This document shows, one piece after another, positions 1 through 9,845 of a stretch of DNA of 64,000 bases. The DNA lies in the NCBI RefSeq assembly GCF_954871325.1, contig NC_088775.1:5257475-5321474 (forward strand), in the 5' to 3' direction. Source of the DNA: Gordionus sp. m RMFG-2023 (lineage: Eukaryota; Nematomorpha; Gordioida; Chordodea; Parachordodidae). The stretch's first letter is position 1. Every line of letters starts with the position of its first letter. The notes under the pieces are model-generated. The model ran no database searches, was not told the DNA's origin, and saw only the letters and a list, made by a program, of their open reading frames with translations. The position numbers and the translations under genes are program-made.

Positions 1-420
1 CATCCGAGCTCGAATGAGCAGGCTGAGAGGATGGTGGGAGGAAGAGTTGGTTTAGAAGAAAAATCTGGAGAAGGTGATATATGGGTGCGCGTAGCCTATT
101 GTAATAATAGCCATGAAGGAGCGGAATTGTTGCTGTTCAGAAAAGTTTTTATGTCGTAGAAGGATTATATTGGATGCGTTGTAGAAGAAAGGAGTGGAGA
201 TTGAACAAGAAAATGATAAGAAGTTTGAAGTAGGACAGACAGTGTGGGCAAGATTGTATGTAAGTGAAAAGAAATGGGAGCCGGGAGTGGTGATCGAAAT
301 GATAGAATGTTACGCCATATCGGATTTCCGGATAAGAGAATGGGGGTCAGCTGATCAGCTGAAAAGGGGAATGAAACCAGGTCGCTTAAGGTTCGGAGGT
401 ATGGGGGTGATAGGACAATG
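1..420 (+). mobile_element. Ty3/Gypsy LTR retrotransposon fossil, integrase C-terminal part
   Basis: The first codons read HPSSNEQAERMVG, which matches the end of a Ty3/Gypsy integrase core (the usual form is HPqsNGqaER). From about 216 to 390 the reading FEVGQTVWARLYVSEKKW, followed by PGVV and later DQLK, matches the integrase C-terminal beta-barrel (F..GD.VW.R....KW.PG). The element enters from beyond the left edge, so only its 3' part is present. It is a broken fossil with several breaks. It probably belongs with the G-rich tract and candidate LTR at about 2.0-2.34 kb, but the stretch between them carries no recognisable coding sequence. Confidence 0.72.
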
Positions 421-1800
421 AATGACTCATTTGAAAATTTAACGGGTTCCTCTCCTCTAGATAGGTTTAACAATGAAAATATAGTAATCTAAAAATTGTT
501 TTCCTTTTTCATAAATATCGCTTATTTATTCTCTTAATTCTAGTAATATTTTAAATTCTTACATAAATAAATAAATATATTTTCAAAAATTAACTAAATT
601 TTATCCTCAAATAAAAATCTTATTTTATGTAATTGTTATATCGCTTATATTCTATTTGTTTATTTCAATAAATTTAACGAGATCTGAGATCAGGTAAAAA
701 AAGAAAATAAAATCGTGTATTCAAAAATAGGTATCGAGATATATAATTTTATTTTTTTATTTTTTTTTTTTGGGGGGGGGGAGCTGTTGGGAAAGGAGAT
801 AAAAATTTTACGGGGTTTATAAGTCATGTAAACTAAGGTAAGTAAGAGTTTTTAGTTTCTTTTAAAAGTAATTTAAGGTAAGTTTTGGCGTGAGGAGTAA
901 AAGTTTTTGGAGGTTTATAAGTTAAACTCTAGCAAGTAAGAGTTTTTTTTTAGTTTCTTTTAAAAAATCGTAATTTAAAGTAAGTTTTGGCATGGAAGTC
1001 AAAAGTTTGGTTTAAAAAAAAAGAATAAATAAATATAGATAAAGTATAAAATAGTAAAAAAATATATATGGCGGTATTTAATTATATATATATAGAAAAG
1101 TATTAGGGAAATATTTTGTTTAAAAGTATATATTTTTTAGCTTGTAACATACCAGTGAAATGTGAATAAATTTGTAATAGAAAGGCCCGTAGGAATGAGG
1201 AAGAACTTGGGCGATTTTTCTAATGTGATAAATAGAGCATTTTTATTGTGAGTATGTTTATTAATTTTTCCAAGTAAAAGGAAAAAAAATATTGTTTTAT
1301 GTTTATGATTTTTTTAAATGTAAGAAAAATTATTTTTGTAAATACAATGTTTTTTTTAAAAATATTAGTGTTTATCTCTAATATATAACTTTTTGTCTTC
1401 ACTTTCTTGAAAAATAATTTTTTTTAAAAAAAAGTTTTGAAGTTAGGTGATGTAAATCGAAATTAATGCAATTTAGTGATTTTTTTATAGAGGAATGTTA
1501 GGGGTTGGTCAGAGAACAGGAATAGTTTGTTTTTTGAACCAAGGTTTTTATAAAATCGATAAATAATAATAAAAAAAGAGAGGTTTTTTCATGTGAGTTC
1601 AAATAAATGTTATGCTTATGTTGATTTTTTTTTGTGGTGCACTTGTATATATGTTAACGTTTTGTTTATTTCTGTATATTTTTACGATATAATATAATAA
1701 TTAAATTTCTTGAATATAATGATTGAGTTCTAAAGATAAGGTTATTTTTTTAAAAGAATATATGATTTGACAAGTGATAAAAATGTGGGCGTAATTATGT
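421..1800. other. AT-rich stretch, no gene seen
   Basis: No coding region or RNA gene is recognisable. It contains a poly-T/poly-G junction near 750-781 and a two-copy tandem repeat at 814-1010. It lies between two parts of what may be one Gypsy fossil, so part of it may be untranslated element sequence. Confidence 0.5.
814..1010. repeat. Two-copy tandem repeat, about 95-100 bp unit
   Basis: The block containing GGTTTATAAGT, AAGTAAGAGTTTTT, AGTTTCTTTTAAAA, TAATTTAAGGTAAG and TTTTGGC occurs twice in a row with moderate divergence (about 814-910 and 911-1010). Confidence 0.75.
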
Positions 1801-2005
1801 TAGGGTCTCAGGTAGTTTGTGGGTGAAGCTTCTCATAGTATGGTCATGGTAAAATGCCAACTACCCCGTTAACTTATAGGAGACGAAAGAAGAAAAAAGT
1901 AGTCCACTGGAAACAACTACTATCGGGAAACGAATTAGAGGTCAGAAGTTAATGAAGCAGTCAATAGCAAGTGCAATTGTGTCGTTTGTAAGGATGGGGG
2001 GGGGA
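1801..2005 (+). mobile_element. Probable 3' coding end and polypurine tract of a Ty3/Gypsy fossil
   Basis: A short basic reading near 1855-1950 (TYRRRKKKKVVHWKQLLSG) resembles the tail of Gypsy integrase, where basic residues precede H.N.LKP. It is followed at 1993-2005 by a purine run of mostly G, as expected of a polypurine tract. It is fragmentary and assigned mainly by position next to the candidate LTR. Confidence 0.4.
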
Positions 2006-2342
2006 TGTCGTAATCGGAGGTTTAATTTACTTTTGTATTAATGTTTATTATGTTTTGTTGATAATATTAAATTATCGAATTTTAACATGAGAAGCTAGAT
2101 TTTATTTATTTACAAGTGGATGTTACATTATTTACCACTTTTGTATTTTTTATTCACTAATTATATTTATTTTGCAAATTTGTTATAAAAATATTATCCC
2201 TACGAAATGTTATTTCTACTGCAAAACTGGAATTTTCTACAATAAATTCACTCTCTATATACCTGTGTTATTTAATACCAACATAGTCTATTCTGGTCTA
2301 AGAATCCATTTCTGCTCTAACCGCCTCAAGCTAATCCCTACA
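2006..2342 (+). repeat. Candidate Gypsy LTR
   Basis: Directly after the G-rich purine run the sequence begins TGTCGTAATCGG, and about 337 bp later it reaches CTAATCCCTACA. These fit LTR ends TG...CA. No second copy lies in the window, so the call rests on the polypurine tract and the terminal dinucleotides. The bases after the end (TGGTGGAGG) could be flank or a primer-binding-like site. Confidence 0.4.
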
Positions 2343-3564
2343 TGGTGGAGGATAGTAAAATAAATAATGTGATTTATATTCTGGTAGATTAAGAGGGAAT
2401 CTACTTTACTTAAAATGTCTACCCTTTTATATTTGTTCTAAAGCTATGGAACACTATTTAAAACTTTTAATAGATTCGAATCATTTACAGAATATTCTTA
2501 TTTATTTATTTCTTGTACCAATATCATTTTTTATATGGGCTGTAAAATTTTAAGAAGTAGGCTAATGTAGATAATCTGAGGAGAACCAGTAATTTTTAAA
2601 ATGAATTTAACAGACCTAAGCAACAAGTGGAATAAATTGTATTTATATTTATTTAAATAAAATAACATATTAATCTAAACTAAAGACAAATATATAAACT
2701 ATTACAAAACATATAAGAAGGGGGGGGTGGGGATAAGGCTCTCAATTTGAGTTGTTCTTAACATTTTAAAAGAGGATCCACGATCATCATTAATTTAAGA
2801 AATATTTTTACCTAATCTCAAAAAAAAATGATAGCCTAGAAGGGCTATGGTCTAAAAAGGGTTGTACTAATTAATTTTTGACCTTTCGACTATAATACGG
2901 ATTGATGTTTGGGTTAGAGGATTTCCTCTATACCAGTGAATGCTTATATAATTATATTAATAATAATTTAAAAATATAACAAATATATACTTCTTGTTAT
3001 ATTTGCAAAAATTAAAACTAGATTATAGTTATTTAAAAATAAATATAACCTTGTTAATAAATTACTTTTGTGTAAATTTAATTTATCTATTTCTTACTAC
3101 AATTATCTACTAGAAAAGTATTTTTCAACATTTAAATAGCTAACTACTATTCAACCAGGCCATTTAACTAAATGGCTAGGCTGGATCAACAATATAAAGA
3201 TATAGTATATATTTTATTATAGAAATAAAGGGTGAAAATAAGTTAAAGCATGAAGATATAATTACAATGGTCTTAAGATCTATGATTTTTCTTACACATT
3301 TTCTGCTTTATATTTTAATTTTATTGATCTGGTATTCTTATTTACTTATGTTATAAATATATCATATTTATATTTTGCTAGGATAAAGGAAAAGAAATTT
3401 ACACGATGCTGGTAATCTATAGTATTTTAATTTTATCTAACCTTATATCATAAATTCAAAAAGGAGTAAACCCAGTGTTTATGCTTGCCTATAATCTTAA
3501 AAGTTCAATAATTTTTGCATGTAAAATATTATTAATATATATATATATATACATACAAAAATAA

Positions 3565-3584
3565 AACCCGAATATATTCGGGTT
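3565..3584. repeat. Perfect 20-bp palindrome
   Basis: AACCCGAATATATTCGGGTT is self-complementary, next to an (AT)n run. It has no assigned role. It may be the core of a tiny foldback or MITE remnant. Confidence 0.8.
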
Positions 3585-3964
3585 AAATATTTTGACAAAA
3601 TAATCTTGAATCTAAAAAAACCCTACACGACGATAAAGAAATTTTTGTAAGTAATTTCATTATGAGTATTTTTTCATATTTTTTTTAATTATACCTATTA
3701 TATAATTTAATTTAAAAAGAAAACATAAATAATTAGTAGAAATGGGATAAAAAATTTTCTTGTAAAAATCAAATCTCTCAGAGGCATTACAGACATCCTC
3801 TCGGCACCACGAGGGCCTTCAAAAATTAGATTTTTAATACAAATAATTAGAAGGCATTTATTTAAAAAAATTAGATATACTTATGAAATATTGAGAAGTT
3901 TTTAAAGTTATACCATGAAAATTCCATTTAGAGTAGATTTTTTAAAAAAAATTATAAGGAATTC

Positions 3965-4065
3965 AACTCTTAAAGTAATTAAATTATATTGTAGTTCTCG
4001 GGTATAGGCTTTTGTTTTGTCCAATTCTTCTTTTATTAGATAATAGACGTTTTTATATAACCTAT
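3965..4065. repeat. Dispersed repeat, copy 1 (partner at about 58.2 kb)
   Basis: The stretch TCTCGGGTATAGGCTTTTG...ATAGACGTTTT resembles 58,205-58,290, where TCTCGGGTAGAGGCTTTT and ATAGACGTTTT occur with the same spacing and orientation. The two are diverged. The family is not recognised. Confidence 0.5.
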
Positions 4066-5499
4066 CAAGGAAACCAAAATATAAATATCGTGTTCTATGT
4101 TTTTGATAAGGCTTTTTTTTGTAAAAATAAAATAATTCAGTATAATGTATACCATATTTAAGCAAATGGAGTATGTTAGAAAGGAAGAATAATATACAAA
4201 GTATGAAAACTTTAGATTTAATATTAAGTGACTTTAATAATAAGAAGGAAGTTTGTTAAATATAAGTCAAATTTTACCAAAAATGTAAATAAAGATATAA
4301 AAATATAATCATAAATTTCTAACCAAAACATCTTTCTTCAAAAAAAAGAACAGACACTATTCAATATCGCCTATCCTACCATATTTAATTATATTTCAAC
4401 TAAAGAAATTCAAAATATCAAGAAAATATTTTGAAATGTTTATAAAATAGTATATTATTATATGTATGAAAAAATAATTTTTTAAATTTTAAAAATTGAA
4501 GAAGAAATCATGTCAGGGAGGATGGTTTTAGGAAAAAGGAGAAGAAAATTTTGCCTAATGTTTTATAATTTTTTGCATACATTAATAAACAATTGGAAAA
4601 AGATTTGTCCAAATATAATTAAAATGATATTTAATCAAACAAATGATATTAATAAAGAAATATAATTTATGACTTATTTAGACCAATTATTTATTGATAA
4701 ACTATTTTGATTACGCGCGACAAAATTAAAAACCTGCGAAAATTTAATTTAAAATTTATCTATAGCGATAGTATATAGCTGTTAGTGTTTATAATATAAC
4801 TAGAACGTGTTAATTTACTTGTATTCTTCTCTCCAATTATCCCTGCAATAACAGAATCTGATATTGAATAGGACAATTATATTTATAGTATTCGTAGGAT
4901 CGAATTATTCATTATTCACATTCGTACGAATAATAAAAACAGTATTTTAGTCCAATATTCGATTCATAAATTAAACTTTTTAGAAATATTTTTATGATTT
5001 ATAAAATATGGAAATAAAATATCAAAATGTTCCTCGATGAACTTTTAAATACTTATGAATGATTTTGTATATTTACCAATAATTTCGAATATTTATCATA
5101 GATTCTTCTAATTCTAGCTTTTACGACGTATAGATATAAGGAAATCTCGGGATATTTAGAAAATTTAAAATATAAACAAGTGGTACCCCTGGCACATTTA
5201 AAGGCTAAAAAATAATTATGGAGCGCTTTTGTGGGAGAAAAACTAAGAGTTATAGCTAAATAATCGAAATACAAGACAAATTTTTTCAATCAATTTTTTC
5301 GATGTATTTTTAATAGAAATAATAGAAAAAATAGAACATTATTGAAATTGAGAAGAATCGTTATTACCCTTGTTCAAAATTTTCCAGCTTGATCTTCGAA
5401 TTTCTCGCTATCTCCGAGCACGCCAAAATAGTGACTTATCTTCTTCTTTTTTTTTTACAGGAATTAAGATAATGTCTTATAAAAAAAATAAGAATAATA

Positions 5500-5660
5500 A
5501 TATAAAATAATTTGTTATATTTTATTTTATTCTTAATGCAGCGTTGATTTTGATTCTCAATAATCTTTCGCATTTCTATATTGTCATTTTGATTAGTCAA
5601 CTTTCAGATAGTTACGGATTCAAATCCTAACCCAAGGTTTTTTCTTATATTCTTCCTTTC
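5500..5660. repeat. Dispersed repeat, copy 1 (partner at about 61.08 kb)
   Basis: The blocks TTGATTTTGATTCTCAATAA, TCATTTTGATTAGTCAACTT and ATTCAAATC recur in the same order at 61,085-61,240. Copy 1 contains GGATTCAAATCC, close to a pol III B box, so a tRNA-derived SINE origin is possible. No clear A box was found. Confidence 0.5.
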
Positions 5661-5742
5661 CAAATTAATTTTTTTTTTGGTGAGGTATGATATATAACAA
5701 AAACCTGTGAAGGCTTGTTCTGTATTATTTCCTATCTAAATA

Positions 5743-5757
5743 ATATTGCGAAAAAAT
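5743..5757. repeat. Target-site duplication, left, of the RTE LINE
   Basis: AATATTGCGAAAAAA occurs here and identically at 8919-8933. The two copies flank the LINE exactly, which fixes its ends. Confidence 0.88.
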
Positions 5758-5758
5758 C

Positions 5759-5840
5759 GCCGGGGTGGCCTAATGGGTAAGATGTAGGCTTGGAAACACG
5801 AGTATGAACAAGGACGCGGGTTCAATCCTGGTAAGAACCA
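5759..5840 (+). promoter_or_regulatory. tRNA-like head (pol III A/B box pair) at the LINE 5' end
   Basis: TGGCCTAATGGG fits the A-box consensus TRGYNNARNNGG, and GGTTCAATCC, about 50 bp downstream, fits the B box. The block starts one base inside the target-site duplication and ends AAGAACCA. The T and acceptor stems do not pair well, so it is not called as a functional tRNA. It may be an internal promoter or a captured tRNA/SINE head carried as part of the LINE. Confidence 0.6.
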
Positions 5841-5978
5841 TAAAAACTTTCAAGTTTTTTATCGATGACTGATGTGTAAAGACATATGGTATGATAAATT
5901 TCGGAGCTTAGAGATGACACCCCGGTCACCGACAGGCCTGGACAGCCGGGTGCTAAGGATACCTGTCCAATAAACAAA

Positions 5979-6970
5979 ATGAAGGACACAAATGAAAATA
6001 TGAATATGAAAGCTAAGGCGTTCCCTCCAAGCGACGCGCAGGGTGTAGACCTCCATCCTGTGAAAAATAAAGTAAAAGTCAAAGCAAAGAAGACAAGACT
6101 GGCAAGTTTGAATATTGGGACGCTTAAAGGTAAGACGAGAGAATTGGCATCAATGTTGAACAAGAGAAAAGTTGATATAGCGTGCATACAAGAGACGAAA
6201 TGGAAAGGACAGAAAACTTTGATGATTGGAGATGGGTATAAATTGTGCTATAATGGACTTGTTAGCAATAGGAACGGTGTCGGCATCATCCTCAGCCAAG
6301 ACCTAACCTCTTCAGTAGTAGAAGTCAACAGGATCTCTGATAGACTAATGAAGATAAAACTCTGCATTGGTCAATCAATACTACACATCCTATCAGTATA
6401 TGCTCCTCAAACGGGTTGCAAGGAAGAAGAGAAAGATGACTTTAGAGCTATCCTTGATGAAGCTGTAATGGAAATCCCTAAGGATGACCTAGCCATAATT
6501 GGTGGTGACTTTAATGCGCATGTGGGGAAAGCAAGAGATAGCTACAAAAGGCATCATGGTGGTTTTGGATACGGAGAAAGAAATGATGAAGGAGAGCACG
6601 TACTGAAATTTGCGCAAACCTTCGACCTTGCCTTAACCAACACCTACTATAGGAAAAAAGACAGTCATTTAATAACATATGAAAGTGGTACTAGGAAAAC
6701 ACAGATAGATTACATGCTAATCTCTCGCAGAAGATTAAAAGATGTAATAGACTGCAAAGTCATCCCAGGAGAAGATATCGCCGCACAAAGCTACTAATCA
6801 TGGATTTACAAATCTTAAATAAATCCACTCAAAATAAGATAAAACTGGAACCATGCATTAAATGGGGCAAATTAAAAACAATGACAGATGCCTTTGCAAT
6901 CAATGCAAACATTGAAACAATAAATTGCTCACAAGTCAGTGAAAAAATCTGGACAGACCTTTCATCCTAG
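5979..6970 (+). pseudogene. LINE ORF, AP-like endonuclease domain (frameshifted)
   Basis: From the ATG at 5979 the protein has a basic leader and then an exonuclease/endonuclease/phosphatase fold. N45 lies in LNIGTL, catalytic E72 in IQETK, Y141 in SVYAPQTG, D177 and N179 in GGDFN, and QIDYM at 242-246. A frameshift near 6788 ends the first frame at 6797, just where the final catalytic His motif should appear (AAQSY instead of AAQH-like). The sequence continues in frame 2 (LLIMDLQILNKS) to a TAG at 6968-6970 and then returns to frame 1. This domain nicks the target DNA for target-primed reverse transcription in intact RTEs. This copy would not make a complete endonuclease. Confidence 0.85.
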
Positions 6971-8859
6971 ACACTGCAAAATCGACGCTAGGCTTGACAA
7001 GAGGAGGCAACAAATCACACAAAGAACTATGGTGGTGGAATCAAGAGGTACAAACCACTATACAGGAGAAAAAAGCCCTTTATAAAATATGGTACAAATC
7101 CAAAAATGCAGATGACAAGTCAAGATACAAAAAATCCAAGAGATTAGCTACAAAGGCGGTGGCTAGGGCCAAATCTATGGCATACGATGACATGTACAAA
7201 GATCTACATACCAAAGAAGGGCAAAATAAAATATACAGATTAGCCAAACAGCGAGAAAAGAACTCTAGGGATATAAACGGAGCTCCGAAAGTAATCAAAA
7301 ATAAAGATGGGAAATTGATAATAAAGGAAAATGAAATAATGAATAGATGGAAAGAATATTTTCAGGAGCTTCTCAACTTTAATTCCCACATATTGCATCT
7401 CGACGAACACTCCCCTTGTCAAAACCTTGTATAACCTATAACAGAACAAGAAATAATCACATGCCTCAAGCATATGAAAAACAACAAAGCTAGGGGTCCA
7501 GACGATATTCCAATAGAAAGCCTTAAAGCACTAGGAGATGATGGAATACATCTCCTCACAAATTTGTACAATAAAATACTTGGAAATGAAGAGGTCCCCC
7601 AAAAATGGAGGCAGAGCTATCTAGTTCCTATCTTCAAAAATAAAGGGGATCCACACGGTTGTCAAAATGACAGGGGCATAAAACTAATGTCACACTGTCT
7701 AAAACTATACGAAAAAATAATAGAAAAAAGATTAAGAGATATAATCGAAATAGGAGAGACACAGTTTGGCTATATGCCTGGAAGATCAACAACCGATGCT
7801 ATCCATGCAATTAGGCAAATGAGTGAAAAATACAGGGAAAAGAACAAAAAGCTACACATGGTCTTTCTCGATCTAGAAAAGGCCTTCGATAGAATCCCAA
7901 GAAAACTTATCTGGTGGGCGCTACGCCACAAAAAAGTTCCCGAAAAATATATAAGAATAATAGAGGATATGTATATGGGACATACAACAATGGTCCGTAG
8001 CACAACAGGTACTTCAGCAGGCTTCACAATAGCCGAAGGAGTTCATCAAGGGTCGGCTCTCAGCCCACTTCTCTTCATTACAGTAATAGATGTATTAGCA
8101 CAGTCTATACCTCAAACAGTCCCGTGGAATATGATATTTGCAGATGATATTGTGATTCTTGCCGAATCCAAGGATGCAATGAAAGAAAGGTTAGTGAATT
8201 GGATAAATATCCTAGAAACGCACGGATTAAAAGTAAATAGAGAAAAGACGGAGTATATGGTGATAGGAGGAGATGAAACGGAGAGTATTGATATAAATGA
8301 TTGGCAGATAACCGCAATTGAAAGCTGCAAATATTTGGGCTCCACTATACAAACAAACGGCACAATAGAAAAAGAGATAAAGAATAAGATTAATCAAGGG
8401 TGGTTAAAGTGGAGATCTTTACCTGGAGTGCTATTTGACAAAAGAATCCCACACAAATTAAAGGGAAAAATTTACAGTTCCATAGTAAAACCAACTATTC
8501 TATATAGTTCGGAAACATGGCCAACCAAAGAATCAGACGAGAGAAGTCTACAAACTATGGAGATGAGAATGTTGAGGATGATTGCTGGGGTAACAAGAAA
8601 AGATAAGGTGCGCAGTACAAGAATACTAAATAGTTTAAAGGTAGTGCCCATTAAGACTAAGTTAATGGTAAACAGACTTAGGTGGTATGGGCACACAATG
8701 AGAAGGCCTATGAACTACATAGGAAATAAAGTTGAAAGTTTGGAAGTGATGGGCAAACATAAAAGAGGAAGGCCAAAACTTCAATGGGGCCATAAAGTTA
8801 GAGCCAATATAAAGAAGTATAAAATAGATAAAAGAGATTGTATGAATAACATAAAGTGA
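6961..8859 (+). pseudogene. LINE ORF, reverse transcriptase domain (one internal stop)
   Basis: Frame 1 opens at about 6961 (FILDTAKSTLG) and runs through the linker that joins endonuclease to RT. An in-frame TAA lies at 7432-7434. The RT continues in the same frame to a stop at 8857-8859. Within the 461-residue part starting at 7474 the motifs are in order: RGPDDIP (7-13), FLDLEKAFDR with the first catalytic Asp at 133, HQGSALSPLLF (191-201), the FADD active site (222-225), then CKYLGSTI and a C-terminal RMLRMIAGVTRKD / RWYGHTMRR block typical of RTE-like RTs. Apart from the stop this half looks conserved. Confidence 0.88.
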
Positions 8860-8918
8860 AGAGAGATGTTGATGGAGCTTACCACCAGAAAAGGTGAAAG
8901 CTAAAAGAGAAAAAAAAA

Positions 8919-8933
8919 AATATTGCGAAAAAA
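8919..8933. repeat. Target-site duplication, right, of the RTE LINE
   Basis: Exact copy of 5743-5757, directly after the poly-A tail. Confidence 0.88.
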
Positions 8934-9685
8934 AAATTATATCATGATCGATATTTATCATCATCACTTAAAACCCACTATAAAGGCTCATTTCGATATT
9001 TATCTTCACTTATAAAACCAACTAATTAATCACAATATTCATCATATCCCCGGTGACATATTATATTATAATATATTAAATAAAAATTGTTTTTTTTTAC
9101 TCGCCAAAATAATATTATTTTTTTTCATTATAAATTAATTTCCCCTTATAATGAGTATAGGTACCACTTAATCATATACAATTTTTACTTTGTAGTTTAG
9201 GGTATGAAATAATATTAATATCACTTTTTTTACAAAAATGTATGGGATATATTTTATTTTTTTATTATAGATTTTTTTTAAAAAAGCCTTTTTTTAAAAA
9301 ATAAAGATTGTATAAATTATTTTAAATTCGGTAACTTGAAAAATGAGAAATTGAGGAAAATAAAGGAACAATAGTTATTGTAGCGCTTAATACCCATGAA
9401 CAGTTTTCGAATAAATTTATAATATTAGTTAATATTTTTCTTTTCTCTTTTATTTCCTTTTTTTTTCGAATTTTAATTTGTTGCACATAATATAAAATAA
9501 CAATATACAATATAAGTGAGTTTAATTTGTGGCTATGCTCTCTAGAACCGGGTTATTGTAAAACAAATTTTATGCAAATGACATATCTCATCAAACGATA
9601 TGGGTTTTTATTATTTTCCAAAAATTAAACCCGTCATATGTTTATTATTATATATGAAAAATAATGATATTTTCGTATATCATCT
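8934..9685. other. AT-rich stretch with one diverged repeat segment
   Basis: No gene is recognised. The part at 9345-9510 (TTGAGGAAAAT, ATAGTTATTG, ATGAACAGTTT, TTTAATTTG) resembles 13,858-14,025 in the same order. Confidence 0.5.
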
Positions 9686-9845
9686 GTAGCCTAGTCGATA
9701 AGTGCGTTGATAACGAATCCGATGGACCTGGGTTGAATTCCATCAAGGATAATGTTTTTTTATTTCTAAAGCCAACTTGTTGGTTTCTTACTTGGGGGTA
9801 TTGATATTAGGAAGACCACGTTATTCCGTTAATATATAATAAAAA
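9686..9845 (+). repeat. tRNA-derived SINE-like fragment
   Basis: TAGCCTAGTCG at 9687 fits an A box, and GGTTGAATTCC at 9731 is one base from the B-box consensus. They stand at tRNA-like spacing and are followed by a non-tRNA body of about 90 bp. It resembles the head of the RTE LINE in layout but not closely in sequence. No flanking duplication was identified. Confidence 0.5.

Larger units (their letters stand above)
2343..5490. other. AT-rich intergenic stretch
   Basis: No gene is recognised. It holds an AT microsatellite (3535-3552), a perfect 20-bp hairpin (3565-3584) and one copy of a dispersed repeat (about 3965-4065). The open frames here are short, made of low-complexity lysine, tyrosine and phenylalanine codons, and unsupported. 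Confidence 0.6.
5758..8918 (+). mobile_element. Full-length RTE-clade LINE (about 3.16 kb)
   Basis: The element runs from a tRNA-like head, through a 5' leader, a long endonuclease/reverse-transcriptase reading frame and a very short 3' UTR, to a poly-A tail at about 8909-8918. Identical 15-bp target-site duplications flank it. Size, domain order (AP endonuclease then RT) and short tail fit the RTE/BovB-like clade. LINE insertions are usually 5'-truncated, so a copy with head, tail and duplication all present is notable. The copy is inactive: the reading frame has two frameshifts and one internal stop, but the RT active site is intact. Perfect duplications and modest decay suggest a fairly recent insertion. 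Confidence 0.9.

Noticed and set aside
3908-4165. 85-codon minus-strand frame
   Set aside because: It overlaps the dispersed repeat shared with 58.2 kb, where the frame is not conserved.
5759-5840. Functional tRNA gene
   Set aside because: A and B boxes are present, but the acceptor and T stems do not pair properly and the block is an integral end of the LINE.
8105-8967. Several minus-strand frames under the LINE
   Set aside because: Shadows of the RT reading frame on the plus strand.
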